64,000 nt of DNA from Betaproteobacteria bacterium (GTDB lineage: Bacteria; Pseudomonadota; Gammaproteobacteria; Burkholderiales; SG8-39). The position numbers and the translations under genes were made by a program. This document shows positions 44,211 through 53,753 of this stretch, one piece after another. A model generated the notes under the pieces. That model was not told the DNA's origin and did no database searches. It worked only from the letters and a program-made list of their open reading frames with translations. Where the stretch lies: contig JACRAS010000250.1 in assembly GCA_016234705.1 (NCBI GenBank), forward strand, positions 1 to 64,000. The letters are read 5' to 3'. Positions within the stretch are counted from its first letter, which is position 1. Every line of letters starts with the position of its first letter.

Positions 44211-45624
44211 CAAGCCCAGCCTGCTGATCGTCGACGACGACCCGCTCATCACCGACTCCCTGGCCTACGCCCTGGGCAAGGACTTCAAGGTGATGGTGAG
44301 CGACTCGCGCAGCCACGCGGTGAACATGGTGCGCCGGCTGGATATCCCGCCGCAACTTGCGCTGGTGGATTTGGGGCTGCCGCCGCTGCCGCACCGGCCG
44401 GACGAGGGCTTCCAGCTTGTCGCCGACCTGGTTGCGCACTCGCCGGAAATGAAAATCCTGGTGCTTTCTGGCCAGAACGACGCCGCCCATGCGCGTCACG
44501 CGCGCACGCTCGGCGCGACCGATTTCGTGGCCAAACCCTGCAATGCCGAAAGCCTGACGAAGCTCCTGCTGCACGCGCTGCAGTTCCGCGCCGCGGAGAT
44601 CTCCGGCGGCACGGAGGCGGAAGGCGAACTGCTGATCGGCGCGAGCCCGGTCCTGCAAACACTGAAAAGCCAGATCAGCCAATATGCCGATTCCCCCTTC
44701 CCGGCGCTGATCGAGGGCGAATCGGGCAGCGGCAAGGAAGTGGTCGCGCGCTGCCTGCACCGCCTGTCCTGGCGCCGCGACAAGCCCTGGTTCGCGCTCA
44801 ACTGCGCGGCCATTGCCCCCACCCTGGTCGAGCCCACCTTATTCGGCTACGCCAAGGGCGCGTTCACCGGCGCCGGTGCCAACAAATCGGGCTATTTCGA
44901 GGACGCGCAGGAAGGCACGCTTTTCCTCGACGAGATCGGCGAGCTGCCGCTGGAACTGCAGGCGAAGCTGCTGCGCGTACTGGAGAACGGAGAATTCCAG
45001 CGCGTCGGCGAGACGCAGCAGCGCGTTTCCCACGCGCGCGTGATCGCCGCCACCAACCGCGACCTGCGCCAGGAAATCAAAAACGGGCGCTTCCGCGCCG
45101 ACCTATATCACCGCCTGTCGGTATTTTCGATCGGCGTCCCGCCCTTGCGCGAGATGGGCGAGGACAAGACGCTGCTGCTCGATCACTTCAGCCGCTTCTA
45201 CGCCGAGCGCGCCGAAATCGCGCCGTTCACGCTGGACGAGGGCGCGATGCAACTGTGGCGCGACTACCGCTTCCCCGGCAATGTGCGCGAGCTGAAGAAC
45301 ATCGTCATCCGCCTCACCACCAAGCACCCCGGGCAGAAGCTCTCGCCGCTGGAACTCGAGCCCGAACTCGACCGGGAAGCGCAGCCCGAGGCTGGCGCCG
45401 AACCCGGTCCGTCCGACGATCCGCAGGCGCTGATCGAACAGGCGCAGCACCACTTGCAGCGCGAGCGCCAATTCAACCTCGACGACATGCTCAAGGCCTG
45501 GGAACACCGTTATATCGAGGCCGCGATGCGGCTCACCCACGGTAACGTCAGTCAGGCGGCCAGAATGCTCGGCATCAACCGCACCACCCTTTACTCGCGC
45601 ATGGAACACCAGGACAAGAAATAG
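44203..45624 (+). CDS. sigma-54-dependent response regulator (PrsR-like)
   Basis: The protein has 473 residues. The receiver domain has IVDDDP, Asp56 ([12 protein letters not shown]) and Lys in FVAKPCN. The AAA+ domain has Walker A GESGSGKE, the sigma-54-contact loop GAFTGA, Walker [13 protein letters not shown] and the arginine region [11 protein letters not shown]-terminal Fis-type helix-turn-helix follows ([24 protein letters not shown]). The GLPPLPxRPDEGF segment after Asp56 recalls PrsR-type regulators. It overlaps the ABC ATPase gene by 8 bp and lies 8 bases before the MshM-like gene, so it probably controls the pilus locus. Confidence 0.92.
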   Translation: MADKPSLLIVDDDPLITDSLAYALGKDFKVMVSDSRSHAVNMVRRLDIPPQLALVDLGLPPLPHRPDEGFQLVADLVAHSPEMKILVLSGQNDAAHARHARTLGATDFVAKPCNAESLTKLLLHALQFRAAEISGGTEAEGELLIGASPVLQTLKSQISQYADSPFPALIEGESGSGKEVVARCLHRLSWRRDKPWFALNCAAIAPTLVEPTLFGYAKGAFTGAGANKSGYFEDAQEGTLFLDEIGELPLELQAKLLRVLENGEFQRVGETQQRVSHARVIAATNRDLRQEIKNGRFRADLYHRLSVFSIGVPPLREMGEDKTLLLDHFSRFYAERAEIAPFTLDEGAMQLWRDYRFPGNVRELKNIVIRLTTKHPGQKLSPLELEPELDREAQPEAGAEPGPSDDPQALIEQAQHHLQRERQFNLDDMLKAWEHRYIEAAMRLTHGNVSQAARMLGINRTTLYSRMEHQDKK

Positions 45625-45632
45625 GCGACGCC

Positions 45633-47258
45633 ATGTACCTCAATCACTTCGGCCTCGACGAACCGCCCTTTCGCATCACCCCGCACACCGACTTTTTCTT
45701 CGCCGGCGCGAACCGCGGCGCGACGCTGGAGGCGCTGCTCTACGCCATCACTCACGATGAGGGCATCGTCAAAGTGTCGGGCGAGGTGGGCAGCGGCAAG
45801 ACCATGCTGTGCCGGGTGCTGATGGAGCGTCTGCCCGAACAAGTGCAAACCATTCTGCTGTCGAATCCAGCGCTTTCGCGCGACGAGATGATCTACGCCA
45901 TCGCCGAAGAACTCGACATCAGGCAACAGGGCGAGCGACTGTCGGTGCTGCTGCTGAAGCTGCAGGAGCACCTGATCACGCTGTACGGCGAGAACCAGCG
46001 CGTGGTGCTATTGATCGACGAAGCCCACGCCATGCCGCAGGAAACGCTGGAACAGGTCCGGCTGCTCTCGAACCTCGAGTCCAGCCACTCGAAGCTGCTG
46101 CAGATCGTGCTGTTCGGCCAGCCCGAACTGGACGAGCATCTTTCCATGCCGCACATGCGCCCGCTGAAGGAGCGCATCACCCACAGCTTTCGCCTGGCGC
46201 CGCTCGCGCGCTCCGACGTCGAAGCCTATCTGGACTTCCGCATGCGCGCGGCCGGTTACCGCGGGCCGAACGTGTTCGCGCCTGACGCGGTGCGCAGGAT
46301 CGTCAAGGCGTCGGAGGGCCTGACCAGGCGCGTCAACATACTCGCCGACAAATCGCTGCTTGCCGCATTCGCCGACAACGAGCACGGCATCAGCGCAAGG
46401 CATGTCAACCGCGCCATCCGCGACTCGGAGTTCTACCACGCCTCCATCGGCAAAGCCAAGATCGGCCTCGCGGCGGGCGGCGTGGCGGCGGGGCTGGCAT
46501 TGGGGCTGGGCCTGCATTACCTGCTGTCGCCGTCGGCGCAACCGGCGACGGCCAGCGCGGCTCCCGCGCAGCCTGCAACAATTGGGCCGGCAGTGCCGGC
46601 AACCGAACCCTCAGGCGCTGCGGTGGCGCTAGCGCAGCAACAGATTGCACAACCCGCCGGCACCCCACCGATGACGCCTGCCCCGTCTGCCCTAGCCACA
46701 CCCGCGCCAATCGCCGCAACAAAACAGGTCGCGGCACCCGCTGCGGCCAAATCGACTGCGGCACCTGTTGCAGCGGCCCAGACGGCGCCCGCCGCGCAAG
46801 CTGCTGCTGCGCCCGCGCCCGCCGCGGCAGTGCCCGCGGCCACAGCGGCCATCGAACTGCCGGCCGCGCCCACCGGCGCCAAACCAGGCTCGATGAATTA
46901 CCTGCCACCGATGCCGGCCGCAGGCAGGCTTACGCGCGAGCGCTTTGCCGCCACCCAGGAATGGCTGAAGAGCGCGCCCGGCGATCGTTACTCGATTCAA
47001 TTGCTCACCGCCGGCACGCGCGACCTGCGGCACGTCGAAGAACTGCTCGCGCGCGCCACGGGAAGGAACCTCGACCTGTCGGACTTCTACGTCTATGGCG
47101 TCAAGATCAACGACCAGCAGCACTATCGCCTTGCCTATGGACTCTACCCCACGTTCGCCGACGCCAATCAGGGAATCAAGGCTCTGCCTCCGGTGTACCG
47201 GCAGTTCGCTCCGTATCAGCGCAGCGTAGAGCGCATGCGCAGCCAGAACCGCCAATAG
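45633..47258 (+). CDS. ExeA/MshM-like ATPase with SPOR domain
   Basis: The 541-residue protein begins YLNHFGLDEPPFRITPHTDF, the standard opening of ExeA/MshM-type AAA ATPases. It has Walker A GEVGSGKT (50-57), Walker B VVLLIDEAHAMP and a membrane segment at about 281-300. A long Ala/Pro-rich periplasmic linker (about 305-420) leads to a C-terminal SPOR-like peptidoglycan-binding region (YSIQLLTAGTRDLRHVEELL). ATP-driven domains joined to a wall-binding domain help place secretins through the peptidoglycan. It starts the pilus gene run. Confidence 0.88.
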   Translation: MYLNHFGLDEPPFRITPHTDFFFAGANRGATLEALLYAITHDEGIVKVSGEVGSGKTMLCRVLMERLPEQVQTILLSNPALSRDEMIYAIAEELDIRQQGERLSVLLLKLQEHLITLYGENQRVVLLIDEAHAMPQETLEQVRLLSNLESSHSKLLQIVLFGQPELDEHLSMPHMRPLKERITHSFRLAPLARSDVEAYLDFRMRAAGYRGPNVFAPDAVRRIVKASEGLTRRVNILADKSLLAAFADNEHGISARHVNRAIRDSEFYHASIGKAKIGLAAGGVAAGLALGLGLHYLLSPSAQPATASAAPAQPATIGPAVPATEPSGAAVALAQQQIAQPAGTPPMTPAPSALATPAPIAATKQVAAPAAAKSTAAPVAAAQTAPAAQAAAAPAPAAAVPAATAAIELPAAPTGAKPGSMNYLPPMPAAGRLTRERFAATQEWLKSAPGDRYSIQLLTAGTRDLRHVEELLARATGRNLDLSDFYVYGVKINDQQHYRLAYGLYPTFADANQGIKALPPVYRQFAPYQRSVERMRSQNRQ

Positions 47259-47291
47259 ATTCTCGCGGGTTCAATTGCGCAAACCGCGCCA

Positions 47292-47320
47292 ATTGTTGTA
47301 CCGTTGCGCAAGCATTACAA
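47292..47320 (+). promoter_or_regulatory. sigma-70 promoter candidate for the Ig-repeat lipoprotein gene
   Basis: TTGTTG (47292-47297) and TACAAT (47315-47320) are separated by exactly 17 bases, ending 34 bases before the GTG start. This is the best consensus promoter in the locus and suggests that the following genes have their own start of transcription. Confidence 0.55.
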
Positions 47321-47354
47321 TATCGATTACGCCGATTGCGTAAAGGGAGCTTGC

Positions 47355-50198
47355 GTGCGGAAATTTTTCAGTCAGAATTACCTCGGCCAGGAGATTTCAC
47401 GGCGTTCGGCATCGCTCTTCCTGGCTGCGACACTAGCCCTTATCGCGGGATGCGGCTCCGGCTCGGCGGTTTCCACCGGCTCAGGAACCGGCAGCGGATC
47501 TACCGGAGGCACCACCACCGGAGGGACCACCTCCGTAGCTCAAACGATAACGGGAACTGCCGCGACCGGAACCCCGCTCGCCGGCGCAGCGGTCACCGTC
47601 CAGGATAGCGCCGGCAAGACCGCTAAAGCCACGACCGCCGCCGACGGCACCTTCAGCATTGCCGTCACCGGCATGACGCCGCCGTTCATGCTGGTCGCGA
47701 TCCCCGTTTCAGGATCCAACCTGTATTCGGTTTTGCCCGCGATGGACATGGCAGTCACAAACAGCCAGAACGTCAACGTCACGCCCATAACCACGCTGGT
47801 CATGTACGAACTCAATGCCGGCGCAGACCCGGCGACGATGTATACCGGCCGGACATTTGTCACCCTGACTGCCGGGGCTGTGCAGGCGAAAGAGACGGTT
47901 GTGCGTGGCAAGCTCCCGGCGAACGCCGTGAACCCGGTCTTCAGCATGATGTATGGCAAATTCATTGCGCAGGCAGGCGGAAACGACCCCTACGACACCG
48001 CGCTGGATAAGCTTGGAAAGATAACCACGATCTCCGTTGCGGGTGTGACCCTCACTCCGGCCACGGGCGCTGCCACGACTTACACCAGCAGCGGCGGCAG
48101 CAGTTCGGCTGCCGGCCCTGCGCTCAGCCTGAAACTCACCGATCCGGCGACGGGCGCGGCCGTAACCTCCATCTCTGGCACCAGTCCCGCGACCTTGACG
48201 GCAACGCTCACCAATGGCAGCGGGGCCGGCGTGCCCAACGCCATTGTGAACTTCTCGACCGATCCGCTATTTGGCGCCTTCTCCGGCGGAGCGAATACCG
48301 CACTGACCAACGCCAGCGGTGTCGCCACCGTGACGCTTTCTACACCCAGTACATCGGGGGGCGCAGCCACGGTAACGGCGAGTTCCACTGTTGCTGGCAC
48401 CACGGTGACCGCATCGCTCAGCTATTCGATCGGGACGTCCAACATTACCCTGAGTTCGGTGACGGTGCCCGCCGGAGTGCTCTCGGCTTACGGCACCGCG
48501 AGCGTCAGCGTGAACGTGCTGAACAACGGCGTGCTCTATGCCACGCCGATAACAGTCAAATTTACCTCCTCCTGTGCCGCCAGCGGTAAAGCCACGCTGA
48601 CTCCTTCAGTGACCACCCTGAACGGAACGGCGTCGGCCTCATATCTTGATAACGGCTGCAACAATCCAAACCCGGGAGACACCATAACCGCGACGCTGTT
48701 GAGTGGAGTAACTGCGACCGGCAACCTGAAGGTAAACACACCGAACGCCGGGTCAATTCAGTTTGTCTCCGTGGTCACGAATCCGGCAAATACTCCGCCC
48801 ATGATCACGCTGAAAGGCACAGGTGGAACCGACAGAACTGAGACGGCTCGCGTGACGTTCCGCGTCGTGGACGGCGCCGGAAATCCATTGGGCGGCACTA
48901 AGGTTACCTTTGACCTTAACACTAGAGTGGGTTGCTTAGCCCTATCGTCTGACGTTGTTACTTTACCTGCTGCCCAACCTTGCCCCGGGTTTACCCTGGG
49001 TTCTGCTTCGTCCGACCCCACCACTGGCAATGTCGTCGTCGACGTATATTCCGGCAATGTAAGCACTGCAGTACGCGTGACCGCGAGTACTGGCAGTATC
49101 TCCACGCAGTCCGACAAGCTTCTGGTCTCAACCGGCATTCCCGCCCAAGACTCCTTCTCCCTTGGTGCTTCTGCTCATAACATCGAGGGTTGGAGCAATA
49201 ACGGGGAGAAAACTACGCTGACCATACGTGCAGCTGATCATTTCCACAACCCTGTGCCCGATGGCACGGCGGTATCTTTCACCAGCGAAGGCGGCGTGGT
49301 GTTACCGGGTTGCAACACCGTGGGCGGCGTATGCACTACAGAACTGACCAGCCAGGCACTGCGCCCGACCAACGGTCGCGTCACCGTGCTGGCCCGCGCA
49401 ATCGGCGAGGAAACGTTCACTGATCTCAACGGTAACGGGACGGTGGACAACATAGGCGAGATGATCGATGCCAACGGCGCCTCCACAGACATGGGGGAAG
49501 CTTTTGTCGATTACAACGAGAACGGCATTCGAGACGCCAACGAGCCGTTTTTCGATTTCAACGGCAACGGAATATACGATGGTCCGAATGGCAAGTATGA
49601 GGGTCTGCTTTGCACGGGAGGTGCAGCAATCTGCAATACGCAATTGTTGCCGTCGGGCTTGCCGCAGCGGTCCATGGACGTGCGCGCCGGCCAGGTGATC
49701 GTGTTCTCGACTTCAAACGCCAATATCACAATCAACGGGGGCAATCCGATTGCGTTGCCCTCATGCACGACCGGGAAGAACGGGGGAGCGGGAGGAGCCG
49801 TGCAGTTCACCGTGACGGTAGTTGATCAGAACGGCAACGCGATGCCCGCCGGGACGCTAGTAACCTTCTCCTCAACTAACGGGACTGTTACGTCTCCCGC
49901 TTATACCGTACCGGATACGAGCGGCTGTCGAATCGGCAATGACCCGAGCGGCACTGCATATGCCTGCCCCGACAATACGAAATTGACGCCCCCCCAAGGA
50001 CCTGGCTCCGCATCGTTCGGGAATATCTCCGTTAGCATGAGGAGCGACGCCGTTTTTGCCCTTGTTGTTGACGCGGCAACTGCTCTTCCCGTCGACGGAA
50101 CATGCACGGACGCCACGGGGAAGAGCGGAAATCTTACGGTTACCGTGACTACACCCAAAGGCATTGCCAGCACCAATTCGGTGACGGTCACCGACTAG
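47355..50198 (+). CDS. large Ig-like (Big-type) repeat lipoprotein
   Basis: The protein has 947 residues from GTG 47355 (GGGAG upstream). A signal with lipobox LIAGC and a Ser/Gly/Thr linker lead to a carboxypeptidase-like regulatory domain (GTPLAGAAVTVQDSAGKT and onward). About five bacterial Ig-like units follow, with patterns such as GVATVTLSTPS and DGAGNPLGGTKVTFDL. Near residues 690-750 is a Ca-binding-like run of DxNxNG motifs (DLNGNGTVDN, DYNENGIRD, DFNGNGIYD). Between an MshM-like ATPase and mshL, it is probably a surface protein or pilus-associated adhesin comparable in place to MshQ. An upstream TTG (47304) is rejected because it lies inside the promoter. Confidence 0.85.
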   Translation: MRKFFSQNYLGQEISRRSASLFLAATLALIAGCGSGSAVSTGSGTGSGSTGGTTTGGTTSVAQTITGTAATGTPLAGAAVTVQDSAGKTAKATTAADGTFSIAVTGMTPPFMLVAIPVSGSNLYSVLPAMDMAVTNSQNVNVTPITTLVMYELNAGADPATMYTGRTFVTLTAGAVQAKETVVRGKLPANAVNPVFSMMYGKFIAQAGGNDPYDTALDKLGKITTISVAGVTLTPATGAATTYTSSGGSSSAAGPALSLKLTDPATGAAVTSISGTSPATLTATLTNGSGAGVPNAIVNFSTDPLFGAFSGGANTALTNASGVATVTLSTPSTSGGAATVTASSTVAGTTVTASLSYSIGTSNITLSSVTVPAGVLSAYGTASVSVNVLNNGVLYATPITVKFTSSCAASGKATLTPSVTTLNGTASASYLDNGCNNPNPGDTITATLLSGVTATGNLKVNTPNAGSIQFVSVVTNPANTPPMITLKGTGGTDRTETARVTFRVVDGAGNPLGGTKVTFDLNTRVGCLALSSDVVTLPAAQPCPGFTLGSASSDPTTGNVVVDVYSGNVSTAVRVTASTGSISTQSDKLLVSTGIPAQDSFSLGASAHNIEGWSNNGEKTTLTIRAADHFHNPVPDGTAVSFTSEGGVVLPGCNTVGGVCTTELTSQALRPTNGRVTVLARAIGEETFTDLNGNGTVDNIGEMIDANGASTDMGEAFVDYNENGIRDANEPFFDFNGNGIYDGPNGKYEGLLCTGGAAICNTQLLPSGLPQRSMDVRAGQVIVFSTSNANITINGGNPIALPSCTTGKNGGAGGAVQFTVTVVDQNGNAMPAGTLVTFSSTNGTVTSPAYTVPDTSGCRIGNDPSGTAYACPDNTKLTPPQGPGSASFGNISVSMRSDAVFALVVDAATALPVDGTCTDATGKSGNLTVTVTTPKGIASTNSVTVTD

Positions 50199-50581
50199 CG
50201 GCAACATCGGGCAGACGGCGATTTCTCGCGCGCCTGTGGGATGACACCCCGTATCCGATAGGGGTCCGCGGTATGCATCAACCCAAGCCCTATGGGCAAG
50301 TCGGTGGTAAAGGTCTCGACATCAGGGACGGTTACCGCCATCCACTTTCGCGCAATAAGCTGAAACACCGTTTGGCGTGTTAGAAAAAACGGGAATCTGA
50401 GCAATGCCCGTTTTTCCTGAAAAATCCCTGCCAACCGCTTGCGACATTTGTTCTGAATTTTTCGCTGATTCGAACGTGCATAGCAAACCGCCAAAAGGTG
50501 GCACGGAAGACGGTTTACGTCGCCGGTTGCGCTAACTCGGTTGTGCTATATAATCCGAACGGGGAATCTATATAGATATCA
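50199..50581. other. gap before mshL with terminator
   Basis: 383 bases. AAAAACGGG (50385-50393) and CCCGTTTTT (50407-50415) form a 9-bp stem with a 13-base loop and flanking U/A runs, a likely bidirectional intrinsic terminator for the lipoprotein gene. From 50225 to 50370 there is structured, non-coding-looking sequence with several short repeats (GGGGTCCGCGG, GGTAAAGGTCTCGAC) that I cannot assign. The AT-rich tract 50545-50580 should hold the promoter of mshL. Confidence 0.5.
50385..50415 (+). terminator. intrinsic terminator
   Basis: Stem AAAAACGGG / CCCGTTTTT with a 13-base loop; the T-run of the right arm doubles as the U-tract. It lies 187 bases after the stop of the Ig-repeat lipoprotein gene. 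Confidence 0.6.
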
Positions 50582-52384
50582 ATGACGAACGTGATGAAGC
50601 TTAAAGTCGGGTTGACGTTCGCAGCTTGCCTGCTTATCGGCGGCTGCGGCACGCAACCGATGAAGCCATCTCCCGGCCATGTGCAGGCCGCCGCGCCGGC
50701 GCCTGCCGGCGACATCCCCGAACCGGTGCGGGTCTCCCCCATATTGCCCAAGCCCAAGCCCGCCGCGAGGCCCGAAACCTATAGCGTGGTCGTCAACAGC
50801 GTCAAGGCGCAGGAACTGCTGTTTGCGCTCGCGCGCGACGCCAAGCTCAATATCGACGTTCATTCCGGCATCATCGGCAGCGTCACGCTGAACGCCATCG
50901 ACCAGACGCTGCAGCAACTGCTTGCGCGCATCGCCAAGCAGATAGACATGCGCTACGAACTCGACGGCCCCAACCTGACGGTGATGCCCGATACGCCCTA
51001 TCTGCGCATCTACAAGATCGATTACGTCAACATGCAGCGCGACACCGAGAGCAAAGTCGGCACCTCGACCCAGGTGGCGACGCCGGGCGCACCTGGGGGT
51101 GGGGGCGGCGCGGCCGGCGGCAATCAGTCGACCACCTCGATAACCAGCAAGGCAGCCAACCATTTCTGGGACACCCTGGTCAAGAACGTGAAGGACATCC
51201 TGCAGGAGACGGACAAGATCCTCCCCGCGCCAGGACCGGCGGGCGCCCAGGCCGCGGCGCCGACCGCGGCGCCGGCCGCGCCTGCGGGTGGCGCGGCTGC
51301 GCCCGTTGCGTCCGCAGCGCCGGCGCAACAGGGGGCGAGCTTCCGCGAAGCCGCTTCCGTCATCTCCAACCCCGAGTCGGGCGTGCTCAGCATCCGCGCC
51401 ACCTCGCGCCAGCACGAGAAAATCCAGGAATTTCTCGACCAGGTGCTCTCCAACGCAAAGCGCCAGGTCCTGATCGAAGCCACCATCGCCGAAGTGCAAC
51501 TGAACAATCAATATCAGCAGGGCATAGATTGGTCCTTGATCCGCCTTGCCAATCCCAACAATCCCTCGGCAGCGAGCTTCAACATCAGTCAGGCCATCGG
51601 TGGCACCACGACGGCGTCGCCGACCGGCAGTATTTTCACGCTCGGCGTCACCTCGCCCCTGTTCAACAACAACCTGGCGGCGACGGTGCGCCTGCTCGAC
51701 TCCTTCGGCACCGTGCGCGTGCTCTCCAGCCCGCGGCTGACGGTGCTGAACAACCAGACCGCCATTCTGAAGGTGGTGGACAACCAGGTCTACTTCACCA
51801 TTCAGGCTACGACCACGGCGGGTTCGGCGGGCGTCGCGCCGGTCACCACATTCACCACCACGCCCAACATCGTGGCGGTCGGGTTCATCATGAACGTTAC
51901 GCCGCAGATCAGCGACCTCGAAAGCGTGTTGCTCAACGTGCGCCCCAGCATATCGCGCATCGTCGGCAACGTTGCCGATCCAAACCCGACACTGGCGGCG
52001 CCGTGCGGCGCGGCCGGCGCCGGCCTGCCCGGTTGCGGTTCGATCACCAGCAACATTCCGGTAATCCAGACGCGCGAGATGGAATCGCTGATCAAGGTAA
52101 ACAGCGGACAGATCGCGGTAATGGGCGGGTTGATCCAGGACCGGGTCAACGATCTTGAGGACAGCGTGCCCGGCGCGAACCGTCTGCCCGGAGTGGGAAG
52201 GCTGTTCGAAAACCGCAATCTGACCAACACCAAAACCGAACTAGTGGTGTTCATGCGCCCGATTATCGTTCGGGATGCCAGCATCGACGGTGACTTCCGC
52301 AACTATCACACGATGTTGCCGGACAACAATTATTTGGCCGTACCCAACCCCGGCAAGCCGGCGCCGCAGGGATCGCCGCGGTGA
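50582..52384 (+). CDS. mshL: pilus secretin MshL
   Basis: The protein has 600 residues. A lipoprotein signal (LLIGGC) leads to a short proline-rich stretch, then an STN/N0-type domain (LLFALARDAKLNIDVHSGI). After Gly/Ala-rich linkers (about 165-185 and 220-250) comes the secretin domain (RVLSSPRLTVLNNQTAILKV, GGLIQDRVNDLEDSVPG, LVVFMRPIIV). It forms the outer-membrane gate through which the pilus emerges. The following gene overlaps its stop. The Ala-rich linkers are longer than in Vibrio MshL. Confidence 0.92.
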   Translation: MTNVMKLKVGLTFAACLLIGGCGTQPMKPSPGHVQAAAPAPAGDIPEPVRVSPILPKPKPAARPETYSVVVNSVKAQELLFALARDAKLNIDVHSGIIGSVTLNAIDQTLQQLLARIAKQIDMRYELDGPNLTVMPDTPYLRIYKIDYVNMQRDTESKVGTSTQVATPGAPGGGGGAAGGNQSTTSITSKAANHFWDTLVKNVKDILQETDKILPAPGPAGAQAAAPTAAPAAPAGGAAAPVASAAPAQQGASFREAASVISNPESGVLSIRATSRQHEKIQEFLDQVLSNAKRQVLIEATIAEVQLNNQYQQGIDWSLIRLANPNNPSAASFNISQAIGGTTTASPTGSIFTLGVTSPLFNNNLAATVRLLDSFGTVRVLSSPRLTVLNNQTAILKVVDNQVYFTIQATTTAGSAGVAPVTTFTTTPNIVAVGFIMNVTPQISDLESVLLNVRPSISRIVGNVADPNPTLAAPCGAAGAGLPGCGSITSNIPVIQTREMESLIKVNSGQIAVMGGLIQDRVNDLEDSVPGANRLPGVGRLFENRNLTNTKTELVVFMRPIIVRDASIDGDFRNYHTMLPDNNYLAVPNPGKPAPQGSPR

Positions 52385-53751
52385 GCCTGCTGCTCGAAGC
52401 CCTGAAAAAAGCGGAACTTGCCAAGCAGGCGGCGAAGGAACCGCCGCCTGACGCGGACAAACCGCCGTTCACGCGCGACAAATTGCCCGACATCAGGCAA
52501 CCGATGGAGATTACCAGCGAGGGCCTGAGCCTCGCCGAGACCGAACCCGAACCGGCACCCATGCGCACCGAGAAACCGGTCCTCGAACTCGCGCCTGAGG
52601 AACCGCCGCGGCGCGCAGCGCCCGCCCCGGAGCCACCGCCCGCACCGCAGCCGGCGCCCGCCATGCGGCCCGCGCCTGTTGAAACCGACTATTCACCTCC
52701 CAGCGAAACGCAGGAACGCAAGCAAGCGCAGCAGTTGTTCGAGGCCAAGGAACTGGACGTCAATCCGCGCAAGCCGTTCTATTACACCGTAGGCGCGCTG
52801 GGCCTGTTCGCCCTGGGCACGGTCGGCTACTTCTGGTATGAGATGCAACCGAAAAACAATTACAAAATACCCCCGCCATCGGCACAACCCGCCCCGCAGC
52901 CGGTGGCCACGGCACCGGCTGCTCCTGCAGTCTCGCCGGACGCGCCCGCGGCGGCCACTGTGACACCGCCGGTCGGCAGCCAGCCCGCCGTGCCGGCAAC
53001 AGGCGCTTCCCCAACCGGCGCAGTGTCGGCCGCGGCACCCGCTCCGGTTCCGGCCGCAGCTCCGGCCGCTCCGCGCGGCCCGGTATTTGCGCGCCAGAGC
53101 GCGCCGGCAAGCGGCGCAGCAGCCGCGCCGCAGCCCGGCCCGGCCCCGCGCGGGCGCGACATCACGATCACGCCTGCCCGCGTGCAGGCCGACCCTGTGC
53201 TGGAAGGCGCATATCAGGCATACAACGCGGGCGACCTGGCCAGGGCGCGCGACGACTACCAGCAGGTGCTGCGCTCCAATCCGGACAACCGCGATGCGCT
53301 GCTGGGACTGGCGGCGGTGGAAACGCAGGCCAGACGCTATGACGCAGCCGATCGCTATTACACGCGCCTGCTCGAACTCGATCCGCGCGATGCGCACGCG
53401 CAGGCCGGGCTGATCGGCCTGCGCGGGCAAGCCGACCCGCTGGCCGCGGAATCGCGCCTGAAAAACATGATCGCCGCCCAGCCCGAAGCGAGCTTCCTGC
53501 ATTTCACCCTGGGCAATCAATTCGCGGCACAGGAGCGCTGGGCCGAGGCGCAGCAAGCCTATTTCAACGCCTACGCCAGCGATACCGAAAACGCCGACTT
53601 TGCCCACAATCTCGCCATCAGCCTGGACCGGATGCACCAGGCCAAGCCCGCGCTCGAATATTACCGGCGCGCGCTGGCGCTGGCGCAAAGCCGCCCGGCG
53701 TCCTTCGACAAGACCCGGGTAAGCAAAAGGGTATTGCAGCTCGAGCGCTGA
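52381..53751 (+). CDS. MshN-like membrane protein with TPR repeats
   Basis: The protein has 456 residues from GTG 52381, overlapping the mshL stop (GTGA). MSLLLEALKKAELAKQ is the typical opening of such assembly proteins. A proline-rich cytoplasmic stretch leads to one membrane segment (YYTVGALGLFALGTVGYFWY, about 137-157), a long Ala/Pro linker and about four TPR units (AYNAGDLARARDDYQQVLRSNP, ALLGLAAVETQARRYDAADRYY and onward). By place it matches MshN of Vibrio and Shewanella, an accessory assembly factor. Confidence 0.8.
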   Translation: MSLLLEALKKAELAKQAAKEPPPDADKPPFTRDKLPDIRQPMEITSEGLSLAETEPEPAPMRTEKPVLELAPEEPPRRAAPAPEPPPAPQPAPAMRPAPVETDYSPPSETQERKQAQQLFEAKELDVNPRKPFYYTVGALGLFALGTVGYFWYEMQPKNNYKIPPPSAQPAPQPVATAPAAPAVSPDAPAAATVTPPVGSQPAVPATGASPTGAVSAAAPAPVPAAAPAAPRGPVFARQSAPASGAAAAPQPGPAPRGRDITITPARVQADPVLEGAYQAYNAGDLARARDDYQQVLRSNPDNRDALLGLAAVETQARRYDAADRYYTRLLELDPRDAHAQAGLIGLRGQADPLAAESRLKNMIAAQPEASFLHFTLGNQFAAQERWAEAQQAYFNAYASDTENADFAHNLAISLDRMHQAKPALEYYRRALALAQSRPASFDKTRVSKRVLQLER

Positions 53752-53753
53752 CC

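Noticed and set aside
46580-46880. Ala/Pro-rich repeats as a mobile or satellite repeat
   Set aside because: The stretch is a low-complexity protein linker in the MshM-like ATPase; codons vary and there is no regular DNA period.
50225-50370. Cyclic-di-GMP riboswitch
   Set aside because: I could not find the conserved GEMM core or tetraloop-receptor sequences; only scattered short repeats are present.
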